Assembly (NCBI GenBank): GCA_902785945.1
Contig: CADAAR010000012.1
Coordinates: 1 to 64,000, forward strand
Direction: 5' to 3'
Origin: an uncultured Prevotellaceae bacterium
Lineage (GTDB): Bacteria; Bacteroidota; Bacteroidia; Bacteroidales; Bacteroidaceae
DNA: 64,000 nucleotides
Position numbers and translations under genes: made by a program. The stretch's first letter is position 1. Every line of letters starts with the position of its first letter. Positions 24,910 through 34,944 of the stretch are shown here, piece after piece. The notes beneath the pieces are model-generated. The model saw nothing but the letters and a program-made list of their open reading frames with translations, was not told the DNA's origin and searched no databases.

Positions 24910-25820
24910 ATGCTTCGACGACATATCACACTCCAGTACTCCTAAGGGAGAGCGTCGACGGGCTTGAGATCAAGCCCGACGGTGTTTATATAGATGTAAC
25001 TTTCGGAGGCGGCGGACACAGCAGGGAGATACTCAGTCGTTTGGGAAAGAATGGCCATCTCTACAGCTTCGATCAGGATGCTGATGCCGAAAAAAACATT
25101 GTTGACGATGACAGATTCACCTTCGTGAGAAGCAACTTCAGATACATCAAGAACTGGATGCGTTACTATGACGTAGAGAAGATTGACGGGCTACTGGCCG
25201 ACCTCGGTGTTTCGAGTCATCATCTGGACGATGAGAGCCGTGGATTCTCTTTCCGCTTTGACTCACCACTCGACATGCGGATGAACAAACAAGCCGACAA
25301 GACCGCTGCTGACATCGTGAACGACTACGACGAGGAGCAGTTGGCAGACATCTTCTTCCTTTACGGGGAGTTGAAAAACGCCAGAAAGCTTGCTGCCACT
25401 ATCGTCAAGGCCAGACAGACCCAGCGCATCGCTACCACAGGCGACCTGTTGCAAGTAACGGAGAAGCTGTTTCCCAAAGAGCGCGAGAAGAAAGAGATGG
25501 CCAAACTGTTTCAGGCCCTGCGCATAGAGGTGAACCACGAGATGGAAGCCCTCAAGGAGATGTTGAATGGCAGTAAGGAATTGCTTTGTGAAGGTGGACG
25601 ATTGAGCGTTATCACCTACCACTCGTTAGAAGACCGTTTGGTAAAGAACATGATGAAGACCGGCAATACGGAAGGGAAAGTCCAAAAAGATTTCTTCGGA
25701 CGTACTGATGCCCCCTTTAAGCCCATAGGCAAAGTGATTGTACCTGACTCGCAAGAACAGGAGCGCAACCCTCGCAGCAGAAGTGCGAAACTGAGAGTGG
25801 CGGAGAGATGTATGATGTAA
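24903..25820 (+). CDS. rsmH: 16S rRNA (cytosine-1402 N4) methyltransferase
   Basis: 305 residues. SAM-dependent methyltransferase for 16S rRNA C1402: HTPVLLRESVDGL at the N-terminus, VTFGGGGHSREIL as the SAM loop (about 29-41), DLGVSSHHLDDESRGFSFRFDSPLDMRM, and C-terminal ITYHSLEDRLVKN. Formerly mraW; the standard second gene of the dcw cluster. Confidence 0.97.
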   Translation: MLNASTTYHTPVLLRESVDGLEIKPDGVYIDVTFGGGGHSREILSRLGKNGHLYSFDQDADAEKNIVDDDRFTFVRSNFRYIKNWMRYYDVEKIDGLLADLGVSSHHLDDESRGFSFRFDSPLDMRMNKQADKTAADIVNDYDEEQLADIFFLYGELKNARKLAATIVKARQTQRIATTGDLLQVTEKLFPKEREKKEMAKLFQALRIEVNHEMEALKEMLNGSKELLCEGGRLSVITYHSLEDRLVKNMMKTGNTEGKVQKDFFGRTDAPFKPIGKVIVPDSQEQERNPRSRSAKLRVAERCMM

Positions 25821-25835
25821 GAAGGAAGATGTAAG

Positions 25836-26312
25836 ATGGCAAAGAAAGACGATATAGAGCTGGAGATTGAGGACGTGGTGGAAGAAGAGAAGGCCACGAC
25901 CAAGGAAGAGGTGGGCAGTATCAAGGAGCAGACAAAGAAGACACTGCAGAAGATCAAGGAGAACGTTAAGGAGGAAGACCCTAAGTTCTCGCCGACCATG
26001 ACCTTGCGCACCATCCTTGGTGGCGACTTCCTGACAGCCCAGATGGTACGTCATCATATCGGCATCATCGTGCTGATCGTGGTGTTCGCCATTGTCTATG
26101 TGGCTTTCAGATACCAGTGTCAGCAGGATTTGATTGCTATCGACAAGATGGAAAAGGAACTGCTGGATGCCAAATACAAAGCACTATCGAGCAAAAGCAC
26201 CCTGACGGAGAAATGTCGTGAGAGTCATGTGCTCGATGCGCTCAAGAACTATAAGGACAGTGTGCTACACGTCTCAGACCAACCACCATATATAATTAAT
26301 GTACCTGAATAA
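25836..26312 (+). CDS. ftsL: FtsL-like division protein
   Basis: 158 residues. Charged, Lys/Glu-rich cytoplasmic tail (1-65), one membrane helix (about 73-91, GIIVLIVVFAIVYVAF), then a helical periplasmic part (95-150). This topology and the place between rsmH and ftsI mark it as the FtsL counterpart; sequence similarity is low, as is usual for FtsL. The acidic tail is longer than in E. coli FtsL. It is expected to bridge FtsQ to FtsWI at the septum. Confidence 0.8.
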   Translation: MAKKDDIELEIEDVVEEEKATTKEEVGSIKEQTKKTLQKIKENVKEEDPKFSPTMTLRTILGGDFLTAQMVRHHIGIIVLIVVFAIVYVAFRYQCQQDLIAIDKMEKELLDAKYKALSSKSTLTEKCRESHVLDALKNYKDSVLHVSDQPPYIINVPE

Positions 26313-26314
26313 GT

Positions 26315-28432
26315 ATGAGTAGGTTTAACAGTGATAAGGTCATGCCCCGCTACTTCGCTATCGCAGTAGTGTTCACATTTATCGGGTTTGCAGTTGTGGG
26401 CAAGGCCATGTATATCATGACCGCCAAGAAAGACTACTGGACACAGGTGGCCTCTCGTCTGAAACGCGACTCGGTCAGCGTAAAACCTACACGTGGTAAT
26501 ATCCTAAGTTGTGATGGACAGTTGATGGCAGGCAGCATACCAGAGTATAAAGTCTATATGGACTTCCAGGCTGGTATCACGGATTCAACAAGTACCCATC
26601 AGCGCGATTCCATCTGGGCGGAGAAAATTGACACCATCTGTTACGAGCTGAACCAGATATTCCCATCGAGAAGTGCAGCAGAGTTCAAGAGCCACCTGTT
26701 GGAAGGCAAGCGCAAGGTCATGAAAAACGGTACGGTAGGTGCCCGTCACTGGGCCATCTGGCCACGACGCGTGGACTACAACACCTTCTGCGAGATTCGT
26801 AAATTGCCGATTTTCAAGGAACCAATCTATAAAGGCGGTTTCCACTGGGAGGAATACAATGCTCGTCGTCGTCCGTTCGGCTCATTGGCTCAGCGTACCG
26901 TGGGTGATATGTTTGGCGCAAAGGATAGTGCAAAATATGGTCTGGAGCTATCGTACGACTCCATCTTAAGAGGTACCAACGGATTGATGCATCGTCGTAA
27001 GGTGCTCAGCAAATACCTCGACATCCCAGTGCTCTCACCTATTGACGGTGCAGACATCGTGACCACCATCGACGTGGGTATGCAGGATCTGGCAGAACGT
27101 GCCCTCGTTGACGAGTTGAAACTCATCAATGGCGAAATGGGTGTGGCCATCCTCATGGAAGTGAAGACAGGCGACGTGAAAGCCATCGTAAACATGCAGA
27201 AAGCAGCCGACGGTGAATACTACGAGATGGTAAATAATGCCATCAGTCACCGTTGCGAGCCTGGTTCTGTATTCAAGACGGCATCATTCCTTGTGGCTCT
27301 CGACGACGGTGTTATAGATACCACCATGACCATTAACACCGGCTGCGGTGTGATGGAGATGCACGGTAGAGCCATGAAAGACCACAACTGGCGTCGCGGT
27401 GGTTATGGCACCATCAGCGTGCCACGCGCCCTCGAAGTGAGCTCGAACATCGGTGTGAGCTGGATTATTGATAAATACTACGGCTCGAATCCCACGAAAT
27501 ATGTGCAGGGACTCTATCGTGTGGGCATCCACGAGGATCTGAAATTGCCATTGGTAGGCTATCATCCTCCCTATATCCGTATGCCGGACACAAAGACCAC
27601 CGACCGTGCCAAATATTGGAGTAAGACCACATTGCCTTGGATGAGTATCGGTTATGAAACGCAGATAGCACCAATTAATACCGTAGCATTCTACAATGCC
27701 ATTGCCAACAATGGTAAGATGATGCAGCCCCGTTTCGTGAAACAACTTGTAAAAGACGGACAGGTGATCAAGGAGTTTGAGCCTGTAGTGCTGAAGGAAC
27801 AGATTGCCAAGCCGAAGGCCATCAAGACGATGCAGACCATTCTGGAGCACGTCGTTAGTCAGGGCTTAGGTAGAAAGGCTGGTTCAAAGTCCTTCAAGGT
27901 AGCAGGAAAGACAGGTACTGCTCAGATAGCCGACCAATACGGCAGCTATCACTCTGGCACCACTCGTTATTGGTTGTCGTTTGCAGGATTCTTCCCTGCC
28001 GATGATCCCCGTTATACCTGTATCGTTTGTATCAAGAAATCAGGATTGCCAGCTTCAGGAGGCGGTATGTCGGGTGTGGTGTTCCACCATATCGCAGAGG
28101 GTGTGATGGCACAGAACCTGAAATTGAGCGTAGCAGATGCCCGCGATTCCACATCGGTATTCAAGCCAACTGTCAAATTGGGGAATAACGCTGCTGCTGA
28201 GTATGTGCTGACCGACCTGAACATCAAGGAGAAGCCCCAGCTTCAGCAAGAGAAAACATCAGGCCATACCATTCCCAATCTCACAGGAATGGGTGCGAGA
28301 GACGCGGTCTATGCATTGGAGAAAAGAGGGGTGAGAGCCATTATCAAAGGCCGTGGTAAGGTGAAATCACAAAGTCTCTATGCCGGGACTGAAGTGAAAC
28401 AAGGAATGAAGTGTGAACTCTACCTAGAATAG
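26315..28432 (+). CDS. ftsI: Septal penicillin-binding protein FtsI (PBP3) with PASTA domain
   Basis: 705 residues. One N-terminal membrane helix (13-32), a PBP dimerisation domain (RGNILSCDGQLMAGS at 60), then the transpeptidase: SVFK (Ser318, Lys321), SSN (376-378) and KTG (532-534), all intact. The last ~65 residues form a PASTA domain (HTIPNLTGMGARDAVYALEK), common in Bacteroidota FtsI. Cross-links septal peptidoglycan together with FtsW; beta-lactam target. Confidence 0.96.
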   Translation: MSRFNSDKVMPRYFAIAVVFTFIGFAVVGKAMYIMTAKKDYWTQVASRLKRDSVSVKPTRGNILSCDGQLMAGSIPEYKVYMDFQAGITDSTSTHQRDSIWAEKIDTICYELNQIFPSRSAAEFKSHLLEGKRKVMKNGTVGARHWAIWPRRVDYNTFCEIRKLPIFKEPIYKGGFHWEEYNARRRPFGSLAQRTVGDMFGAKDSAKYGLELSYDSILRGTNGLMHRRKVLSKYLDIPVLSPIDGADIVTTIDVGMQDLAERALVDELKLINGEMGVAILMEVKTGDVKAIVNMQKAADGEYYEMVNNAISHRCEPGSVFKTASFLVALDDGVIDTTMTINTGCGVMEMHGRAMKDHNWRRGGYGTISVPRALEVSSNIGVSWIIDKYYGSNPTKYVQGLYRVGIHEDLKLPLVGYHPPYIRMPDTKTTDRAKYWSKTTLPWMSIGYETQIAPINTVAFYNAIANNGKMMQPRFVKQLVKDGQVIKEFEPVVLKEQIAKPKAIKTMQTILEHVVSQGLGRKAGSKSFKVAGKTGTAQIADQYGSYHSGTTRYWLSFAGFFPADDPRYTCIVCIKKSGLPASGGGMSGVVFHHIAEGVMAQNLKLSVADARDSTSVFKPTVKLGNNAAAEYVLTDLNIKEKPQLQQEKTSGHTIPNLTGMGARDAVYALEKRGVRAIIKGRGKVKSQSLYAGTEVKQGMKCELYLE

Positions 28433-28454
28433 TGAATAGTGAAAAGTGAATAGT

Positions 28455-29909
28455 ATGAAACTGATTGAACTGCTCAAAAATGTAGAAGTCCTCAACACCT
28501 TTGGCAATACAGAGGTGGAGATTACGGGTGTAAACATCGACTCCCGACGTATTGAGACAGGACATCTGTTCGTTGCCATTCCAGGCACCCAGACAGATGG
28601 CCACAAGTTTATTCCCAAGGCCATCGAGCTAGGAGCTGCTGCCATTCTCTGCGAGCAGATGCCAGAAGAACAGGTTGAGGGTGTAACCTACATCGTCGTA
28701 GAATCCACGGAAAGTGTAGTTGGCATCGTGGCCACACACTTCTTCGGCGATCCATCAAGAAAACTGAAACTGGTGGGTGTTACTGGCACCAACGGTAAAA
28801 CCACCATCGCCACCTTATTATATAATATGTTTAGGAAGTTCGGTCATAAGTGTGGTCTGCTGTCAACTGTCTGCAACTATATCGAAGGCGAGGCCATTCC
28901 TGCAGACCATACCACACCCGACCCCATTGAACTGAACCGATTGCTGGCACAGATGGTGGATGCTGGCTGTGACTATGCTTTTATGGAGTGTTCGAGCCAC
29001 GCCATCGCCCAGAAGCGTATCGGAGGACTGAAGTTTGCTGGGGGACTATTTACAAACCTGACACGCGACCATCTGGACTATCACAAGACCGTTGAGAACT
29101 ATCGCGATGCGAAGAAAGCTTTCTTCGACGGTCTCGACAAAGATGCTTTTGCCATCACCAATGCCGATGACAAGAACGGACAATACATGGTACAGAACAC
29201 CAAGGCCCAGGTGAAGACCTATTCCATCAGAAGCATGGCAGATTTCAAGGCAAAGATCATTGAATGTCACTTCGAAGGCATGTATCTCGATATCAATGGC
29301 AAAGAGGTGGGCGTACAGTTTATTGGCAAGTTCAATGTCAGCAATCTGTTAGCTGTCTATGGTGCAGCTATCATGTTAGGCAAAAAGCCTGATGATATCC
29401 TCGTCATCCTCAGCACACTGAAGAGTGTCAGTGGTCGACTGGAACCCATCCATTCGCCAGAGGGCTATACGGCCATCGTCGACTATGCTCATACCCCTGA
29501 CGCTTTGGAAAACGTGCTGAACACCATCAATGAAGTGCTCAATGGCAAAGGCAAGGTCATTACCGTCTGTGGTGCAGGTGGCAATCGCGATAAAGGAAAA
29601 CGTCCGATTATGGCACAGACAGCTGCCAAACTCAGCGACAAGGTCATCATCACCAGCGACAACCCTCGTTTCGAAGAGCCGCAGGACATTATCAACGATA
29701 TGTTGGCTGGCCTTGACAACAAACAGATGAAGAAAGTGGTGAGCATTGTCGACAGAAAAGAAGCCATCCGTACTGCCTGTATGATGGCAGAGAAGGGTGA
29801 TGTAATCCTCATTGCAGGTAAAGGACATGAGGACTATCAGGAGATCAAAGGTGTGAAACATCATTTCGATGATCGTGAGGTAGTGAGAGAGATTTTTGCG
29901 AATGAATAG
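28455..29909 (+). CDS. murE: UDP-MurNAc-dipeptide:diaminopimelate ligase
   Basis: 484 residues from [10 protein letters not shown]; an in-frame GTG three codons earlier lies in the repeat spacer and is not used. ATP loop GTNGKTT (111-117), EC(S)SHAIAQKRI and [13 protein letters not shown], then the SDNPRFEEP segment, whose DNPR marks meso-diaminopimelate as the amino acid added. The spacer before it (28433-28454) is made of GTGAATA-type heptamers. Confidence 0.96.
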   Translation: MKLIELLKNVEVLNTFGNTEVEITGVNIDSRRIETGHLFVAIPGTQTDGHKFIPKAIELGAAAILCEQMPEEQVEGVTYIVVESTESVVGIVATHFFGDPSRKLKLVGVTGTNGKTTIATLLYNMFRKFGHKCGLLSTVCNYIEGEAIPADHTTPDPIELNRLLAQMVDAGCDYAFMECSSHAIAQKRIGGLKFAGGLFTNLTRDHLDYHKTVENYRDAKKAFFDGLDKDAFAITNADDKNGQYMVQNTKAQVKTYSIRSMADFKAKIIECHFEGMYLDINGKEVGVQFIGKFNVSNLLAVYGAAIMLGKKPDDILVILSTLKSVSGRLEPIHSPEGYTAIVDYAHTPDALENVLNTINEVLNGKGKVITVCGAGGNRDKGKRPIMAQTAAKLSDKVIITSDNPRFEEPQDIINDMLAGLDNKQMKKVVSIVDRKEAIRTACMMAEKGDVILIAGKGHEDYQEIKGVKHHFDDREVVREIFANE

Positions 29910-29925
29910 TTAATAGTGAATAGTT

Positions 29926-31197
29926 ATGCTATATTACATTTTCAGATTCTTAGAGCAGTTTGACATTCCAGGCGCACATCTGTGGAGCTACATATCTTTC
30001 CGTGCCCTGTTGACACTCATCCTAGCCTTGTTAATCTCAGCATGGTTTGGTGAGAGGTTCATTAAATGGATGAAGCGCAGGAAGATTTTCGAGACAGAAC
30101 GCGACCCCAGTATCGATCCCTTTGGCGTGGAGAAGAAGGGTGTTCCCACTATGGGTGGCATTATCATTATCGTCAGTATCCTTGTCCCTGTCATCCTGCT
30201 GTGTCGTATCCGAAATATCTATATTATCCTGATGATTGTTACCACCATTTGGTTAGGTTTCCTCGGATTCATGGATGACTATATCAAGATTTTCAAGCGT
30301 AACAAAGAGGGTCTAAAGGGTAAATACAAGATAGTTGGACAAATCAGTATAGGTTTCATTGTAGGACTCACACTCTGGCTCAGTCCTGATGCTGTGGTGC
30401 GTGAGAATGTGCAAGTACAACAACAAAACCAGGAAATCGTAGTAAAGCACAAGAAAGAGGCGGTGAAGTCGTTGCAGACCACCATTCCGTTCGTAAAGAA
30501 CCATAACCTGAACTACTCCGAGGTGTTTGGCTTCCTGGGTAAATACAAGGTTGCAGCAGGTTGGGTAATCTTCGTACTGATGACCATCCTCGTGGTAACA
30601 GCTGTCAGCAACGGTGCCAATCTGAATGATGGCATGGACGGCATGTGTGCAGGTAATTCTGCCATCATAGGTGTGGCCTTGGGCATACTGGCCTATGTGT
30701 CGTCACACATTGTCTATGCGTCGTATTTCGACATTATGTATATCCCACAAAGCGAAGAGCTGGTGGTGTTCCTTTGCGCATTTATCGGTGCAATGGTCGG
30801 TTTCCTGTGGTACAATGCCTTCCCTGCCCAGGTGTTTATGGGCGATACGGGTTCACTGACCATCGGTGGTATCATCGGTGTCTGTGCTATTATTATCCAC
30901 AAAGAGCTACTGTTGCCCATTCTCTGTGGTATCTTCTTCGTCGAAAGTCTCAGCGTTATTATCCAGACGCAGTGGTTCAAGCTTCAGAAACGCAAGGGCA
31001 AGCGTGTGCGTGTGTTCAGGGCTACGCCTATCCATGACAATTTCCGTAAGCTCGACTCACAACTCGATGCTACAAGTACCTATATTCTCAAGGGATGGCC
31101 TCATCGTCCGTTCCACGAGTCGAAAATTACAATCCGTTTCTGGATTACTACCATTATATTGGCCGCATTGACTATCATAACATTGAAGATGAGATAA
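29926..31197 (+). CDS. mraY: Phospho-MurNAc-pentapeptide transferase MraY
   Basis: 423 residues, longer than E. coli MraY (360) owing to an insertion at about 155-195 (glutamine/lysine rich) typical for Bacteroidota. Multi-pass membrane enzyme forming lipid I on undecaprenyl phosphate. Motifs include PTMGGIIII, FLGFMDDYIK (Asp pair) and NLNDGMDGMCAG (metal-binding Asp), and later FMGDTGSLTIGG. Confidence 0.96.
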   Translation: MLYYIFRFLEQFDIPGAHLWSYISFRALLTLILALLISAWFGERFIKWMKRRKIFETERDPSIDPFGVEKKGVPTMGGIIIIVSILVPVILLCRIRNIYIILMIVTTIWLGFLGFMDDYIKIFKRNKEGLKGKYKIVGQISIGFIVGLTLWLSPDAVVRENVQVQQQNQEIVVKHKKEAVKSLQTTIPFVKNHNLNYSEVFGFLGKYKVAAGWVIFVLMTILVVTAVSNGANLNDGMDGMCAGNSAIIGVALGILAYVSSHIVYASYFDIMYIPQSEELVVFLCAFIGAMVGFLWYNAFPAQVFMGDTGSLTIGGIIGVCAIIIHKELLLPILCGIFFVESLSVIIQTQWFKLQKRKGKRVRVFRATPIHDNFRKLDSQLDATSTYILKGWPHRPFHESKITIRFWITTIILAALTIITLKMR

Positions 31198-31200
31198 AAA

Positions 31201-32535
31201 ATGAATAAGAGAATTGTCATATTAGGAGCAGGAGAGAGTGGCGCTGGTGCCGCTGTCCTGGCAAAAAAAGAGGGATTTGACGTGTTTGTATCAGACATGT
31301 CGAAAATTGCCGATAAGTATAAGAAGATGCTTGACGATCGTCACATCGAATGGGAGGAAGGCCAACACACAGAGGCAAAAATACTCAATGCCGATGAGAT
31401 CATCAAGAGTCCTGGTATTCCTGATACAGCCCCAATGATTGTGAAAGTCAAGGAAAAGGGCATCCATATCATTAGTGAAATTGAGTTTGCTGGTCGCTAT
31501 ACGAATGCCAAAATGATCTGTATCACAGGTTCTAACGGTAAGACCACGACCACCTCACTCATCTACCATATTTTCAAGCAGGCCGGCTATGATGCAGGAT
31601 TGGCTGGTAATATTGGTAATTCCCTTGCTCTGCAGGTGGCTGAAGATCCGCATGAATATTACATCATTGAACTCAGCAGCTTCCAGCTCGACAACATGTA
31701 CGATTTCCGTGCCAATATCGCCATCTTACTGAATATCACGCCTGACCATCTGGACCGTTACGATTTCAAGATGCAGAACTACGTGGATTCGAAAATGCGT
31801 ATCATCCAGAACCAAACACCCAAAGATGCCTTCATCTATTGGGCTGACGACCCCATTATCAAGCGAGAACTGGAGAAATACGACATCAAAGCTATCCAAT
31901 ATCCTTTCGCGGAACTGAAGGAGAAAGGGGTGATTGGTTATATCGAAAAAGGTCAGTATAAGATTGAGAAGCCTGAGCCCTTCAATATGGAACAGGAAAG
32001 TCTTAGTTTGACAGGCAAACACAATATCTACAACTCCCTGGCAGCAGGTATTGCAACAGATATCGCAGGTATCAAAAAAGAAGAGATTCGCAAGAGTCTG
32101 AGCGACTTCCCTGGGGTGGAACACCGTTTGGAAAAGGTGTGTACAGTACGTGGCGTGCAGTATATCAATGACTCCAAGGCCACGAATGTCGATGCCTGTT
32201 GGTATGCGCTGGAATCGATGAAGACCAAGGTGATTCTCATCATTGGTGGTAAGGACAAAGGCAACGACTATGAGCCCATCAAGCCACTGGTGAAAGAGAA
32301 GTGCTCCGGTATCGTGTATTTAGGTGCTGACAACCAGAAGTTGCATGATAATTTCGACAATATGGGCATTCCCGTACGTGACACCCACTCGATGAAAGAG
32401 TGTATGGAGGCATGCTACGAGATGGCCCAGCCTGGCGAAACCGTATTGTTGAGTCCCTGCTGCGCCTCATTCGACCTGTTTAAGAACATGGAGGATCGTG
32501 GAGAGCAGTTTAAAGAATTGGCTAGGAATCTCTAG
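31201..32535 (+). CDS. murD: UDP-MurNAc-L-Ala:D-Glu ligase
   Basis: 444 residues. N-terminal Rossmann-like ILGAGESGAGAA (7-18), ATP loop GSNGKTTT (110-117), LSSFQLDNM and LLNITPDHLDRYD in the central domain, NDSKATN in the third. Adds D-glutamate to UDP-MurNAc-L-Ala. Only 3 bases separate it from mraY. Confidence 0.97.
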   Translation: MNKRIVILGAGESGAGAAVLAKKEGFDVFVSDMSKIADKYKKMLDDRHIEWEEGQHTEAKILNADEIIKSPGIPDTAPMIVKVKEKGIHIISEIEFAGRYTNAKMICITGSNGKTTTTSLIYHIFKQAGYDAGLAGNIGNSLALQVAEDPHEYYIIELSSFQLDNMYDFRANIAILLNITPDHLDRYDFKMQNYVDSKMRIIQNQTPKDAFIYWADDPIIKRELEKYDIKAIQYPFAELKEKGVIGYIEKGQYKIEKPEPFNMEQESLSLTGKHNIYNSLAAGIATDIAGIKKEEIRKSLSDFPGVEHRLEKVCTVRGVQYINDSKATNVDACWYALESMKTKVILIIGGKDKGNDYEPIKPLVKEKCSGIVYLGADNQKLHDNFDNMGIPVRDTHSMKECMEACYEMAQPGETVLLSPCCASFDLFKNMEDRGEQFKELARNL

Positions 32536-32552
32536 AAATACTAGAATAGAAT

Positions 32553-33803
32553 ATGAAAATAGGAAATCTGTTTAAGGGCGACAAGGTCATCTGGATGGTA
32601 CTGTTATTCCTGTGCCTGATCAGTGTGGTAGAGGTGTTTTCGGCATCCAGCACACTGACCTATAAAAGCCAGAATTATCTGGGGCCCATCATCGGGCATT
32701 CCTGGAAAATGCTGGTGGGTGTGGGTATGGCAATTGTCATTCTTAACATCCCCTGTCGTTATTTCAAGTTGATGACGCCAGGTTTGCTCCTGATTTCCAC
32801 GATAATGTTGATATGGGTGCTATTCTTCGGAGAGAAAACCAATGATGCAGGCCGATGGATCAGTCTGTTAGGACTGAAATTCCAACCATCTGAGATTGCC
32901 AAGGGTACATTGGTCTTGGTAACAGCCCAGATTCTCAGTGCCATGCAACGGGAAAATGGTGCCGACAAACGCGCCTTTAAATATATCCTGATTGTGGTGG
33001 TACCCTTCTGTTTGTTAATAGGTGTGGAGAACCTCTCAACAGCGGCCCTGATCTTTGCTGTAATCTTTCTGATGATGTTCGTTGGAAGAGTTCCTATGGC
33101 ACAGTTAGGAAAACTGGCAGCAGGTGCAATCATTCTTCTCGTACTGTTCATTGGTTCTATCTATATGTTGGGTAGCCTTGATCAGAATGAAGAAAACAGT
33201 GAGACACAGACAGAAGCCATTGTCAATGGTGAAGTGAAGAAAGATACTAAGAAGACCGCTTCATTCCTGCACCGTTTCGGCACCTGGAAAAACCGCATCG
33301 ACAAAAAACTGAACTCAAAGCACGTAGCTCCTGCCGACTATGACCTCGACAAGGACGCGCAGGTGGCCCACGCCAACATAGCCATTGTAGGCAGTAATAT
33401 CATTGGCAAAGGTCCTGGCAAATCTGTCGAGCGTGATTTCCTGCCCCAGGCTTTTAGTGATTTTATCTATGTGATTATCATTGAAGAGTTAGGCATCATC
33501 GGCGCAGCGTTCGTGGCGTTCCTCTATATCGTATTACTCTATCGTGCAGCCCGTATCGCCAGCCGTTGTGAAAACAACTTTCCTGCCTTCCTAGTCATGG
33601 GCCTGGCTTTGATGTTGGTGCTGCAGGCATCATTTAACATGCTGGTTGCTGTGGGTATTGCACCCGTCACAGGACAGCCCCTTCCACTCATCTCTCGAGG
33701 TGGCACATCGACCATCATCAACTGTGCTTATATCGGAGCTATGTTAAGCGTTAGCCGTTCTGCGAAAAAAAGAGGGGAAAAAATGGCGCTAAAAGAAATT
33801 TAA
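32553..33803 (+). CDS. ftsW: Septal peptidoglycan polymerase FtsW
   Basis: 416 residues, SEDS family. About ten membrane helices, FGEKTNDAGRWISLLGLKFQPSE (conserved SEDS loop) and the C-terminal PVTGQPLPLISRGGTS. A hydrophilic insertion at about 210-265 (acidic, then lysine rich) lies before the conserved VGSNIIGKGPGKS and is characteristic of Bacteroidota FtsW. Works with FtsI. Confidence 0.95.
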   Translation: MKIGNLFKGDKVIWMVLLFLCLISVVEVFSASSTLTYKSQNYLGPIIGHSWKMLVGVGMAIVILNIPCRYFKLMTPGLLLISTIMLIWVLFFGEKTNDAGRWISLLGLKFQPSEIAKGTLVLVTAQILSAMQRENGADKRAFKYILIVVVPFCLLIGVENLSTAALIFAVIFLMMFVGRVPMAQLGKLAAGAIILLVLFIGSIYMLGSLDQNEENSETQTEAIVNGEVKKDTKKTASFLHRFGTWKNRIDKKLNSKHVAPADYDLDKDAQVAHANIAIVGSNIIGKGPGKSVERDFLPQAFSDFIYVIIIEELGIIGAAFVAFLYIVLLYRAARIASRCENNFPAFLVMGLALMLVLQASFNMLVAVGIAPVTGQPLPLISRGGTSTIINCAYIGAMLSVSRSAKKRGEKMALKEI

Positions 33804-33807
33804 TTTG

Positions 33808-33815
33808 TAATTTTG
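33808..33815 (+). promoter_or_regulatory. Possible internal promoter TAATTTTG before murG
   Basis: TAATTTTG ends 19 bases before the murG ATG inside the 31-bp ftsW-murG gap, the widest gap in the cluster. No TTTG is seen at -33, so support is moderate. Confidence 0.45.
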
Positions 33816-33834
33816 CAGCCTAATACATATTTTT

Positions 33835-34944
33835 ATGGAAAAGGAGTTAAGAGTCATTATCAGTGGAGGCGGCACAGGAGGTCATATCTTCCCTGCAGTA
33901 TCTATCGCCAATGCGATTAAGGCCATGCATCCGGATGCGAAGATCCTTTTTGTCGGTGCACTTGGACGAATGGAGATGCAGCGGGTGCCAGCAGCAGGTT
34001 ATGAGATCAAAGGACTGCCTATTTGTGGTTTCGACCGTAAGAATTTACTGAAAAACGTGAAGGTACTCTATAAAATCTGGAAGAGCCAGCGCATGGCGAA
34101 GAAGATTATCAAAGACTTCCGTCCTCAGGTTGCTGTAGGCGTGGGGGGCTATGCCAGCGGTCCTACGCTCAACAAGGCTGCAGCAATGGGTATCCCCTGC
34201 CTCATTCAGGAACAGAACTCCTATGCAGGTGTAACCAATAAACTCTTGGCCAAGAAAGCCGAGAAAATCTGTGTAGCTTACGAGGGCATGGAACGCTTCT
34301 TCCCTGCAGAGAAGATTATTCTCACTGGTAATCCTGTGCGTCAGGCGCTCCTTGAGACGACTATCACGCGTGAGGATGCCATCCGCAGCTTCGGACTCGC
34401 CCCTGAGAAAAAGACCATCTTGCTCGTAGGAGGCAGTCTTGGGGCTCGTACCATCAATGAGAGCATGCTCCGCCACCTCGACCTCATCAAGGAGAGCGGT
34501 CTGCAATTTATCTGGCAGACTGGAAAATACTATAGTGCAGAAATCTCGGAAAGGCTTAAAGGGCAGGACCTGCCCAATCTGAAGGTCACCGATTTCATCA
34601 CCGATATGGGTTCCGCCTATCGTGCCGCCGACCTCGTTATCAGTCGCGCAGGTGCCAGTAGCATCTCGGAATTCTGTCTGATTGGCAAGCCTGTCATTCT
34701 AGTGCCCAGTCCAAATGTGGCAGAAGATCATCAAACAAAGAATGCCCTAGCCCTTTCAACACGCGGCGCTGCCATCTACATTAAGGATGCAGAGGCACCA
34801 GATATCCTGCTCCAGACTGCTATCGAAACGGTCAACGATGCAGATAAGTTGAAATCTCTGAGCGAGAATGTGCTCAAATTGGCACTGCCCGACTCTGCCA
34901 ATATCATCGCAAAAGAAGTGATTAATTTAGCAAATGGAATTTAA
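33835..34944 (+). CDS. murG: Lipid II synthase MurG
   Basis: 369 residues. GT28 glycosyltransferase adding GlcNAc to lipid I: VIISGGGTGGHIFPAVSIANAI (GGGTGGH at 10-16), GVGGYASGPTL, QEQNSYAGVTNK, and the nucleotide-sugar region ISRAGASSISEFCLIGKP. The stop overlaps the murC start by 11 bases. Confidence 0.97.
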   Translation: MEKELRVIISGGGTGGHIFPAVSIANAIKAMHPDAKILFVGALGRMEMQRVPAAGYEIKGLPICGFDRKNLLKNVKVLYKIWKSQRMAKKIIKDFRPQVAVGVGGYASGPTLNKAAAMGIPCLIQEQNSYAGVTNKLLAKKAEKICVAYEGMERFFPAEKIILTGNPVRQALLETTITREDAIRSFGLAPEKKTILLVGGSLGARTINESMLRHLDLIKESGLQFIWQTGKYYSAEISERLKGQDLPNLKVTDFITDMGSAYRAADLVISRAGASSISEFCLIGKPVILVPSPNVAEDHQTKNALALSTRGAAIYIKDAEAPDILLQTAIETVNDADKLKSLSENVLKLALPDSANIIAKEVINLANGI